Shown in pieces: positions 54,233 through 62,188 of a stretch of 64,000 nucleotides of DNA. A program made the translations under genes and the position numbers. Where the stretch lies: the NCBI RefSeq assembly GCF_003053745.1, contig NZ_QAYE01000001.1, positions 310,001 to 374,000 on the forward strand. The letters are read 5' to 3'. Numbering within the stretch: position 1 is the stretch's first letter; every line of letters starts with the position of its first letter. The notes beneath the pieces were generated by a model that was not told the origin of the DNA, searched no databases, and saw only the letters and a list, made by a program, of their open reading frames with translations. The DNA comes from Sphingomonas faeni. Its GTDB lineage: Bacteria; Pseudomonadota; Alphaproteobacteria; Sphingomonadales; Sphingomonadaceae.

Positions 54233-56362
54233 TCAGGGCTGCTTGTCCTCCGGCCGGACCCCGCTGTGGTCGATCACGCTGCGCGCGGCGGCTGGCCAGG
54301 CATCGCCCTCGACCTTGATATTGTCGACCGACCGGTTGTTCAGATAGTCGGTCCACGACCCCTGGAGCCGGCCGGAATTATACCAGTTGCCGATCGCCAG
54401 ATTGTCCAGCGCGGTGCGTTTCGGCGCGATGAAATCCTGCGAGTTCAGGTTCAGCCAGACGCCGCCGACGCGGTCGATCACGTTGTTGCGGACCGTGACG
54501 TAGCGCGATCCCTCGTCGAGATAGATCGCGATCCCGCCCGCACCCGCGACATCGGCGATGTAGTTGTCGGCGATCAGCGCGCCCGGATCGGCGGACAGAT
54601 GATAGATCGCGCCGCCATCGGGAAACCACTGCTTGACCCGGGTCATGCGGTTGCCGACGACGACCGTGTCGCGCAGCGTCGTCGGCGTATCGTAGACCAG
54701 ATTGCCCGGCTGGTCGTAGTAGCCGCGCTGCTGTCGCCAATATTCCGCGCTGCCGCCGAGGTCGTTCGTGCCCCATCCCCAGCCGATGTCGATCCCGTCA
54801 TACGGCGCGTCCGACACGTCGTTGTTCGCGATCACCGTCCCCGACGCATAGGTGACGAGGATCGCCGACTGCTCCTTGTAGTCGCGCGATACGCCGGCGA
54901 TCCGGTTGTCGCGGATCAGGATGTCGCGCAGCCCCATTTCGGGGCGCGAGGGATGGTGCGCGTCGGGTCGGATGCCACCGACCATGATCGCACCGCCGGC
55001 GAGATCGCTGAAGCTGTTGCGCGTCACCTCGATCGCCGCCGCGCCCAGTCCGACGCCGCCGTCGTTCGCGTCGGGATTGTTGCCAATGCCGAGCGCGACC
55101 TGCCCGAGTTGCGAGAACTGGTCGTCGTCGAACACGATACGGGTCGCGGCGGCCACTTGCACTGCGGCGGGCTGCTGGTTCCAGCGGTTGCGCATCGCCT
55201 CGAACGCGGTGCATCCCCAGCTGCAATCGCGGATCGGGTCGGCGGGATAACCGGTCACGTCGCCCGCCAGATAGGCTCCGCTCTGCTGGCTCGCATAGCC
55301 TTGCGGGCTTGAGGGCTGCAGCCAACTGGTGTGGCGAAACGCGAGGTGGCGGAACTGGAGGTCGCGGACCGGTCGATCATAGCTGCCGCCGATCGAGACG
55401 AGCCGTTCGAGGATCGGCATCACGACTTTGGCGCGGCGCATGTCCTCGCCCGGCAACGGCTTGTAATAGAGCAGCCCCGCCTTGGGCTCGACATACCATT
55501 GGCCAGGCTCGCGCAAGAAGGCGAGCGCATTGACCAGGAACAGGCGCGCGACCTCGGCCGAGACCGGCCGAGCAATGGTGTCGTAGCCGATCAGGTTATT
55601 GCGCCAGCCCGGCTGTTGCATGACGATCCGGTTTCCTTGGGGCGATCCGCCTTCGATCCGGTCGACGACGGCGTGGCGATGCGTGAACCAGCTCATGCCC
55701 TCGATCTCGATACGGCGCTGGTCGGGGAGCGAGGCGAGTTCGCGCCACGCCGGGTCCTTGATGTCGAGGCCCCAGGTCTGGAACGTGACGGCGGAGCGCG
55801 GGATCTCGATGCGGGCACGGCTGGCGAGCCGGTCGTTCACCGTCAGTTGCCGCGGGTCGGCGCCCTTCGGCACGGCGGCGGACCAGATGCCCTTCGCGCG
55901 ATCGGCGAGCCGCCACCGGTCGATCGGCATGCCGCCCGACAGGATCGGACGCGTGCCGGGCTCGCCTTCCCAGCGGACGGTGAAGCCGTTCTGGCCGCCA
56001 TCGTCGGCGGTGAAGCGGAGCGGTACGGTCAGCCGATAGGTGCCCGGCGCGATCCGCACGGTGACGTCGTGATCCGGATTGAGACGTCGCACCGCGGCCT
56101 GCGCGCGCGCGGGCGTCGCGAACGGATGCGCGGTCGATCCGTCGCCTGCGTCCGATCCGTTCGGCGACAGGTGGAGCACGACCGGTACGGGAGCGGGGCG
56201 GTTTGGAATGACGATGTGATGGCGCGCAGGCGCTGCGGGGGGCGGCGCGATCACGGGAAAGGTCGGTTGTGGCGCAAGCTGCGCGAGCGCGGAGGATGGC
56301 TGGGTCGCGAATCCCGTCGCCATCAGCATCATCGCCGATACCGCACGTGTCAGGGTCGGCAT
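54233..56362 (-). CDS. Exported right-handed beta-helix protein, GH141-like
   Basis: A 709-residue exported protein. A signal peptide (ending SSALAQ) and a Pro-rich stretch lead to LSPNGSDAGDGSTAHPFATPA, the common opening of parallel beta-helix carbohydrate enzymes; the second half has many coil repeats (VVGNRMTRVKQW, IADNYIADVAGAGG, VRNNVIDRVGGVW). The whole is close in plan to GH141, a family with a characterised xylanase and a fucosidase, which would fit this xylan locus. I am unsure of the family number. It is downstream of xylA in the same direction, separated by a hairpin. Confidence 0.72.
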   Translation of the reverse strand: MPTLTRAVSAMMLMATGFATQPSSALAQLAPQPTFPVIAPPPAAPARHHIVIPNRPAPVPVVLHLSPNGSDAGDGSTAHPFATPARAQAAVRRLNPDHDVTVRIAPGTYRLTVPLRFTADDGGQNGFTVRWEGEPGTRPILSGGMPIDRWRLADRAKGIWSAAVPKGADPRQLTVNDRLASRARIEIPRSAVTFQTWGLDIKDPAWRELASLPDQRRIEIEGMSWFTHRHAVVDRIEGGSPQGNRIVMQQPGWRNNLIGYDTIARPVSAEVARLFLVNALAFLREPGQWYVEPKAGLLYYKPLPGEDMRRAKVVMPILERLVSIGGSYDRPVRDLQFRHLAFRHTSWLQPSSPQGYASQQSGAYLAGDVTGYPADPIRDCSWGCTAFEAMRNRWNQQPAAVQVAAATRIVFDDDQFSQLGQVALGIGNNPDANDGGVGLGAAAIEVTRNSFSDLAGGAIMVGGIRPDAHHPSRPEMGLRDILIRDNRIAGVSRDYKEQSAILVTYASGTVIANNDVSDAPYDGIDIGWGWGTNDLGGSAEYWRQQRGYYDQPGNLVYDTPTTLRDTVVVGNRMTRVKQWFPDGGAIYHLSADPGALIADNYIADVAGAGGIAIYLDEGSRYVTVRNNVIDRVGGVWLNLNSQDFIAPKRTALDNLAIGNWYNSGRLQGSWTDYLNNRSVDNIKVEGDAWPAAARSVIDHSGVRPEDKQP

Positions 56363-56434
56363 CGCGTCTCTCCCGGTCGGTCAGAATGCCGCGAGCGCCG
56401 GCAGCCGACGCGCATTTCCGCCCTCTCGGGACAT

Positions 56435-56466
56435 GCCCGATCCCACGCCGGAGCGCAGGATCGGGC
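56435..56466 (-). terminator. Hairpin after xylA
   Basis: GCCCGATCC (56435-56443) pairs perfectly with GGATCGGGC (56458-56466). It lies just beyond the xylA stop on the minus strand and would reduce transcription into the beta-helix gene. Confidence 0.6.
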
Positions 56467-56475
56467 GGTCGTTAA

Positions 56476-57783
56476 TTACAGGACGCGGTTGATGAGGTTC
56501 TCGATCCGCTCCTGCTGGCCCGAGACCGGTTTCGGGTCGATGCCGCGCTCGATCGCGAGGTCGGCGATGCCGGCGAGGTCGAGCCCGCCGATCGCGCCAC
56601 CGAATTCGCCGTCCCAGCCGGCATAGCGCTTGGTCTTGATCGCATCGATGCGGCCGTCTTCGATCAGCTTGGCGGCATTGAGCAGCCCCTTCGCGACGAC
56701 GTCGATCGCGCCGACATGACCGTAGAACAGGTCGGCCGGGTCCATGCTCTGGCGCCGCACCTTGGCGTCGAAGTTGAAGCCGCCGGTGGTGAACCCGCCG
56801 GCGCGGATGATCTCGAGATTGGCGAGCGTCAATTCCTCGACAGAGTTCGGGAATTGATCGGTATCCCAGCCGTTCTGCGGATCGCCGCGGTTGGCGTCGA
56901 TCGAGCCGAAGATGCCGAGCGCCGCGGCGGTCGCGATCTCATGCTCGAACGTGTGGCTGGCGAGGGTCGCGTGGTTCGCCTCGATGTTAACCTTGACCTC
57001 GTTCTCCAGGCCATAGCGCTTGAGGAAGCCATACACCGTCGCGGTGTCGAAGTCGTACTGGTGCTTGGTCGGCTCGAACGGCTTCGGCTCGATCAGGATC
57101 GTGCCGGTGAAGCCGATCTTGTGCTTGTGCTCGACGACCAGGCTCAGGAAGCGGCCGAAATTGTCCAGCTCGCGCTTCATGTCGGTGTTGAGCAGCGTCT
57201 CGTAGCCCTCGCGACCGCCCCACAGCACGTAGTTCTGGCCACCGAGACGGTGAGTCGCCTCGAGCGCATCGCGGACCTGCATCGCGCCGAACGCGAACAC
57301 TTCAGGATCGGGGTTGGTCGCGCCGCCAGCGGCAAAGCGCGGGTGGCTGAACAGGTTGGCGGTGCCCCACAGGAGTTTCCGCCCCGACGCGGCCTGGAGC
57401 TGTTCGAGATGATCGACCGCTTCGGCGAAGAACTTACGGTGCTCGGTGATGTTGGCGGCGTCGGCCATCACGTCGACGTCGTGGAAGCAGTAATAGGGCA
57501 CGTCGAGCGTCTTGAAGAACTCGAACGCGACCTCGCGCTTCATCGCCGCGGCGGCGCTGTCGTTTGCGCCGCGGTGCCACGGGCGATCGAACGTGCCGCC
57601 GCCGAACACGTCGGAGCCCGGCCAGCAGAAGGTGTGCCAGAAGCACGCGGCGAAGCGGAGGTGATCCTCCATGCGCTTGCCGAGGACCATCTTGTCCTTG
57701 TCGTAGAAGCGGTACGCCAGCTCGTTGGTGCTGTCGGGGCCCTCATATTTGATCTGGGGGATATCGGCGAAGAAGTCGGACAT
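56476..57783 (-). CDS. xylA: Xylose isomerase
   Basis: A 435-residue class II xylose isomerase that turns D-xylose into D-xylulose in the cytosol. Key parts: the catalytic His in [10 protein letters not shown], metal ligands in [18 protein letters not shown] and [11 protein letters not shown], and GGREGYETL. The ATG at 57783 follows AGGAAG; a TTG directly before it is unlikely to be used. It is 9 bases after xylB, in one operon with GH43 and xylB. Confidence 0.97.
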   Translation of the reverse strand: MSDFFADIPQIKYEGPDSTNELAYRFYDKDKMVLGKRMEDHLRFAACFWHTFCWPGSDVFGGGTFDRPWHRGANDSAAAAMKREVAFEFFKTLDVPYYCFHDVDVMADAANITEHRKFFAEAVDHLEQLQAASGRKLLWGTANLFSHPRFAAGGATNPDPEVFAFGAMQVRDALEATHRLGGQNYVLWGGREGYETLLNTDMKRELDNFGRFLSLVVEHKHKIGFTGTILIEPKPFEPTKHQYDFDTATVYGFLKRYGLENEVKVNIEANHATLASHTFEHEIATAAALGIFGSIDANRGDPQNGWDTDQFPNSVEELTLANLEIIRAGGFTTGGFNFDAKVRRQSMDPADLFYGHVGAIDVVAKGLLNAAKLIEDGRIDAIKTKRYAGWDGEFGGAIGGLDLAGIADLAIERGIDPKPVSGQQERIENLINRVL

Positions 57784-57792
57784 CAAAGCTTC

Positions 57793-59238
57793 CTACGATT
57801 TTGGGGTGATGCGGGAATAGGCTTGGCGGAACGCGGCCTTCTTTTCGGCGAGCGCCGAGACGAGGGCAGGGTCGGGGACGATGGTGTGCGAGACGGGGGG
57901 CGCGACGCAGATCTCAGCGGGGTCGCCGCCGTCGACGCCGAGCTGGGCGAGGCGTGCGGCACCGAGCGCGGGGCCGACCTCGCCGCCCTGTAGATAGACG
58001 AGTTCGACCTCCATCGCCGCGGCGATCACCTGACCCCAATAGCGCGAACGGGCACCGCCGCCGATCACCGCGAGGCGCTCGACCGTCGTGCCGGCCTCCC
58101 GCAACACGTCGAGACCGTCGGCGAGCGCGAACGCCACGCCCTCCAATACCGCCTGCGACAGGCGACCGGCATCGGTGTCGTTGTCGAGGCGGAGGAACGC
58201 ACCGCGCACCTCCGGATCGTTATGCGGCGTGCGCTCGCCCGAGAGGTAGGGGAGGAAGATCTCGGGGCCACTGGCGGGGCCGGCGGCCTCGGCGCGCGCG
58301 AACAGGTCGGCGGCACCGGCGGCACCGGTGATCCGTGCGACCCAGTCGATGCACGACGCCGCCGACAGATGGACCGACATCTGGTGCCACATCCCGGGAA
58401 GCGCGTGACAGAAGGCGTGGACCGCACGCGCCGGATTGGGGCGGAAGTCGTTGGTCGCCACGAAGATCACGCCCGACGTGCCGAGCGACAGCAACGCATC
58501 GCCGTCCTTGACGACACCGACGCCGACTGCGCCCGCAGCATTGTCGCTGCCGCCCGCGGCGACCGGCACCTGCGGCATGCCCCACAGCTCAGCGACCTCG
58601 GCGGTGAGCGTGCCGGTGATCTCCGTGCCCTCGTACAGCGCCGGCATCTGCGCCTGCGTCAGCCCGCAGGCGGTGAGGATCTCGTCGCTCCAGCAGCGGC
58701 GGCCGACGTCAAGCCACAACGTGCCGGCGCTGTCGGACAGGTCCGATGCCTTGTCGCCGGTCATCAGCAACCGGACATAGTCCTTGGGCAACAACACCGT
58801 GGCGATCTTCGCGAAGACCTCCGGCTCATGCTCGCGCACCCACAGCAGCTTCGGTGCGGTGAAGCCGGGCATGGCGATGTTCCCCGAAATCGCGCGCAGA
58901 TCGGGGACGGCGCGCTCCAGTGCCTCGCATTCGGCGAAGCAGCGGCCGTCGTTCCACAGGATCGCGGGACGGAGCGGCCGGTCGTCGGCGTCGAGCAACG
59001 TCGCGCCGTGCATCTGGCCGGCAAGCCCTACGCCGCGCACCGAGCGGCGGACGCTCGGGTCGATCGCCTGCACCGCGGCGATCGTCGCCTTCCACCAAGC
59101 GTCCGGATCCTGTTCGGACCAGAGCGGATGCGGCCGCTGCACGGTCAGCGCGGCGGTACCCTGGCCCACCACGCTGCCATGCTGGTCGAGCACCACGGCC
59201 TTGACACCCGAGGTGCCGATATCGATTCCGAGGAACAT
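57793..59238 (-). CDS. xylB: Xylulokinase
   Basis: A 481-residue FGGY kinase that phosphorylates D-xylulose to xylulose 5-phosphate for the pentose phosphate path. It has FLGIDIGTSGVKAVVLD at the start, GQMHGATLLD and ILWNDGR, then GGSDNAAGAVG and GEVGPALGAA toward the end. The ATG at 59238 overlaps the GH43 stop by one base (TGATG). The frame is open upstream to 59373 but that region belongs to the GH43 gene. Confidence 0.95.
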   Translation of the reverse strand: MFLGIDIGTSGVKAVVLDQHGSVVGQGTAALTVQRPHPLWSEQDPDAWWKATIAAVQAIDPSVRRSVRGVGLAGQMHGATLLDADDRPLRPAILWNDGRCFAECEALERAVPDLRAISGNIAMPGFTAPKLLWVREHEPEVFAKIATVLLPKDYVRLLMTGDKASDLSDSAGTLWLDVGRRCWSDEILTACGLTQAQMPALYEGTEITGTLTAEVAELWGMPQVPVAAGGSDNAAGAVGVGVVKDGDALLSLGTSGVIFVATNDFRPNPARAVHAFCHALPGMWHQMSVHLSAASCIDWVARITGAAGAADLFARAEAAGPASGPEIFLPYLSGERTPHNDPEVRGAFLRLDNDTDAGRLSQAVLEGVAFALADGLDVLREAGTTVERLAVIGGGARSRYWGQVIAAAMEVELVYLQGGEVGPALGAARLAQLGVDGGDPAEICVAPPVSHTIVPDPALVSALAEKKAAFRQAYSRITPKS

Positions 59239-60386
59239 CAGTTGACGAACGGATCGATGGTCGGGATCGAGCCGTCGGGCGCGAACTTCAGTTCGGTCAC
59301 CTTGACGTTGCGGAGGTGGTTCTTGTTGCTCATCTGCGTGTCCGCATAGAACAGCCACCATTTCTTGTTCCACTCGACGATCGAATGGTGGCTGGTCCAG
59401 CCCTGTACCGGCTTCAGGATATGGCCCTTGTACGTGAACGGGCCGTACGGGTTGTCACCGGTCGCGTAGTTCAGGAAGTGCGTGTCGCCGGTCGAGTAGG
59501 TGTAGTAATATTTGCCCCCGCGCGTGAAGACCCAGGACGCCTCGAAAAAGCGGCGCTCATGGTCGCCGCCGAGCACGGGCTTGCCGGCTTCGTCGAGAAT
59601 CTGGACGTCGCGCGGCGTCTCGGCGAAGCTCTTCATGTCGGGATTGAGCTTGGCGATCTTGCCCGAGAGCGCGGGCTGGTCGTCCTTGCCGAGATCGGTG
59701 TCGGAGCCGTTGGCGTCGAACTTGCCATCCTTCCAGCGCTGGAGCTGGCCGCCCCAGATGCCGCCGAAATACATGTAGCTCGCGCCGTTCGCGTCGGTGA
59801 ACACCGCAGGGTCCATCGAGAAGCTGCCGGCGATCGGCTTGGGATCGGCCTTGAACGGGCCGACCGGGCTCTTCGAGGTGGCGACGCCGATCCGGAACGT
59901 GCCGAGGCCGTTCTTGTCGAGCTGTTTGTCGCGCGCCGGGAAGTACAAATAATAGGTGCCGTTCTTGTAGGCGGCATCGGGGGCCCACATCTGCTGCGAC
60001 GCCCAGGGCACGTCCTTCACGTCGAGCGCGACGCCGTTGACCTTCACCGGGCCGCCGATGCGGTCCATGCTCAGGACGCGGTAATCGCGCATCGCATATT
60101 GGTTGCCGAGGTCGTCGTCCGGGATCTTCACGTCGATGTCGTGGCTCGGATAGACGTAGATCTTGCCGCCGAAGACGTGCGCCGACGGATCGGCGGTGTA
60201 GATGCTGGTGACCAGCGGCTGCGACAGATAGCGCTTGCCGTCGGGGCTGCGCGGTTCCTTGCCGGCGGACGTGGTTTTAGCCCCGGGCGTCGAGGGTGCG
60301 TTCCCCCCATTGGTCTGGGCGAGGGCGATAGTCCCCGTTGCGGCAAGTGCGGCAATGACGAGCGTAGGCGCGAGGCTGAAACGCAT
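59238..60386 (-). CDS. Glycoside hydrolase family 43 enzyme, exported (xylosidase/arabinofuranosidase type)
   Basis: A 382-residue exported GH43 beta-propeller enzyme. It has a signal peptide (RFSLAPTLVIAALAATGTIALA), then the three catalytic residues: general base Asp66 in TADPSAHVFGG, the pKa-tuning Asp192 in FSMDPAVFTD and the acid Glu282 in RFFEASWVF. Typical substrates are arabinose or xylose side chains and ends of xylan. It is the first gene before xylB and xylA and shares their operon. A LacI-type palindrome lies 61 bases upstream of its start. The ATG at 60386 begins the signal peptide. Confidence 0.9.
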   Translation of the reverse strand: MRFSLAPTLVIAALAATGTIALAQTNGGNAPSTPGAKTTSAGKEPRSPDGKRYLSQPLVTSIYTADPSAHVFGGKIYVYPSHDIDVKIPDDDLGNQYAMRDYRVLSMDRIGGPVKVNGVALDVKDVPWASQQMWAPDAAYKNGTYYLYFPARDKQLDKNGLGTFRIGVATSKSPVGPFKADPKPIAGSFSMDPAVFTDANGASYMYFGGIWGGQLQRWKDGKFDANGSDTDLGKDDQPALSGKIAKLNPDMKSFAETPRDVQILDEAGKPVLGGDHERRFFEASWVFTRGGKYYYTYSTGDTHFLNYATGDNPYGPFTYKGHILKPVQGWTSHHSIVEWNKKWWLFYADTQMSNKNHLRNVKVTELKFAPDGSIPTIDPFVN

Positions 60387-60446
60387 CGGTCCGTGGTCCT
60401 TCCTAATGTTCACCATCTGATGTGGTGTCGAGCTTCGATGTGTTTG

Positions 60447-60458
60447 GGTAGCGCTACC
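60447..60458. promoter_or_regulatory. Putative LacI-family operator, site 2
   Basis: GGTAGCGCTACC, a perfect 12-base palindrome in the leader of the GH43-xylB-xylA operon. It shares the TAGCGCTA core with the site at 44732-44743. Confidence 0.7.
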
Positions 60459-60536
60459 GTACGAAACGTGTCAACTCTTAGCACGCCGGGCGGACGACTG
60501 TCGACATGACCTTAGTCGCCTGTGGACGTACTCGAC

Positions 60537-62180
60537 TCACTTCCTCCACGCATAGGGACCGACCAGCGTGCCGACGAAGCCGCCTGCGGTCTTGGTGCTG
60601 AGAATGCGCGCATCGACGTCGCGCGCGAGGGTCTTCTGGCCGCCGGCGCCGTCATAATCGAACGCCATCGTGCCGCCGTTCGCGCGGATCGTCAGCGTGA
60701 CGGGGCCCGTGCCGGTGACGGGTGCGGAGGCGACCAGTTGTTCCTTCCCCTTGTCGGCGGTGTAGAGCGCGACGACGGGCTTGCCGGCGATCCGGGTGAT
60801 GCCGAAGAACAGATAGTTTGTGTCGCTCTGCATTGCGACTAGGCCTGCGCGGTCGCCATCGGTGTCGGGGGTGAAGCGGACCGTCGTCGACATCGTCGCG
60901 ACGTGATGCTGCTGGCGGCGTCCGACGAACGAGGGCACCTTGGAGAGGTCGCCGATGTGTCCGCCGCGGTCGAGAATCAGGTCGCCGTGGTCGAGCCGGT
61001 AGAAGGGCGTCTTGGGCGTACGTACGCCGACCCATTGCATCGCCAGCTTGCTACCGTCGAAGCTGTCGACATAGCCGAAGTCACCGCTGGTCGGGATGCG
61101 GCTGGGCGGGCTTGCAGGCAGCTTGGGCTTGGTGCCGACGAACGGGACCGGCTGGCCCTTCGGCAGGATGATCGGCCAGCCGTCCTTCCATGTTACCGGT
61201 AACAAGAACGTCTCGCGGCCGATATTGTAATAGTCGCCCTCGTATGGCCGCACGCCGAGGAAGGTCGCGTACCAGTCGCCGTTCTGCGTCTCGACGAGCT
61301 TGGCATGGCCGGTCGACGTGACCGGGTTGGCCCGGGCCGGGTCGAGATCGCGCTGAGTCAGGATTGGATTGCCCGCGAACGGGACGTAAGGTCCGCGCAG
61401 CGACTTCGAGCGCAGCGCGACCTGCGAATGGTTGACGCTGGTACCGCCCTCGGCTGCGGTCAGGTAATAATAGCCGTCCTTGCGGAAGATGTGCGGGCCC
61501 TCGATCCAAACCGGCTTCTTGGAGATGTCGACGCCGCCGTTGATCAGCTGCGCGCTGTCGCCGACCATCTTTCCCGCGCGCCAGTCATATTCCTGGATCC
61601 AGATCGCGCGGTGGCCGTCGTAGCGCGGCGGCTCGGCGGGCGCGCGGTTGTTGACGATATACGCCTTGTCGCCCTCCCAGTAGATCGACGGGTCGATGCC
61701 TTCGAACGGCAGCCATGTCGGGCTCGACCACGGTCCCGCCGGGTCCTTCGCGGTAATGACGAAATTGCCTTTGCACTCGACGCAGGTGTTGACGATGTAG
61801 AAGACGCCGTCGTGGTACGAGATGTCGGGTGCGAACACCGCCTGCGACGTGCGCATACCGGTGAAGTCGAGTTGCTCCGGCCGGTCGATCGCATTTCCGA
61901 TCTGCGTCCAGTTCACCAGGTCCTTCGACTTGAAGATCGGCAGGCCGGGGTAGTGCGCGAACGAGGAGAGGACGAGGTAATAGTCGTCGCCGACGCGCGT
62001 CACCGACGGGTCAGGATAATAGCCCGACAGGATCGGGTTGCGATATTGGTCGGGGCCGACGCTGACCTTCTCCTGCGTGTGCCCGTCATAGCTGAAGCTG
62101 CTGAACCGCGGTGCGTCGCTGGCGAACGCCGGCGTTCCGAGCGCGAGACCGGCGAGCAGTGCGAATTTCTGGATTTTCAT
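60537..62180 (-). CDS. Glycoside hydrolase family 43 enzyme with C-terminal beta-sandwich (beta-xylosidase type), exported
   Basis: A 547-residue exported enzyme. A short signal peptide (IQKFALLAGLALGTPAFA) precedes the GH43 propeller: base Asp57 in GYYPDPSV, Asp163 in EGIDPSIYW and acid Glu228 in VWIEGPHIF. From about residue 345 a C-terminal beta-sandwich follows (FGYVDSFDGSKLAMQWVG), as in XynB-type beta-xylosidases that trim xylose from xylo-oligosaccharides. The ATG at 62180 is preferred over a frame open to 62273. It is 8 bases from the GH9 gene, in one operon with it. Confidence 0.92.
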   Translation of the reverse strand: MKIQKFALLAGLALGTPAFASDAPRFSSFSYDGHTQEKVSVGPDQYRNPILSGYYPDPSVTRVGDDYYLVLSSFAHYPGLPIFKSKDLVNWTQIGNAIDRPEQLDFTGMRTSQAVFAPDISYHDGVFYIVNTCVECKGNFVITAKDPAGPWSSPTWLPFEGIDPSIYWEGDKAYIVNNRAPAEPPRYDGHRAIWIQEYDWRAGKMVGDSAQLINGGVDISKKPVWIEGPHIFRKDGYYYLTAAEGGTSVNHSQVALRSKSLRGPYVPFAGNPILTQRDLDPARANPVTSTGHAKLVETQNGDWYATFLGVRPYEGDYYNIGRETFLLPVTWKDGWPIILPKGQPVPFVGTKPKLPASPPSRIPTSGDFGYVDSFDGSKLAMQWVGVRTPKTPFYRLDHGDLILDRGGHIGDLSKVPSFVGRRQQHHVATMSTTVRFTPDTDGDRAGLVAMQSDTNYLFFGITRIAGKPVVALYTADKGKEQLVASAPVTGTGPVTLTIRANGGTMAFDYDGAGGQKTLARDVDARILSTKTAGGFVGTLVGPYAWRK

Positions 62181-62188
62181 GGCGGTTC

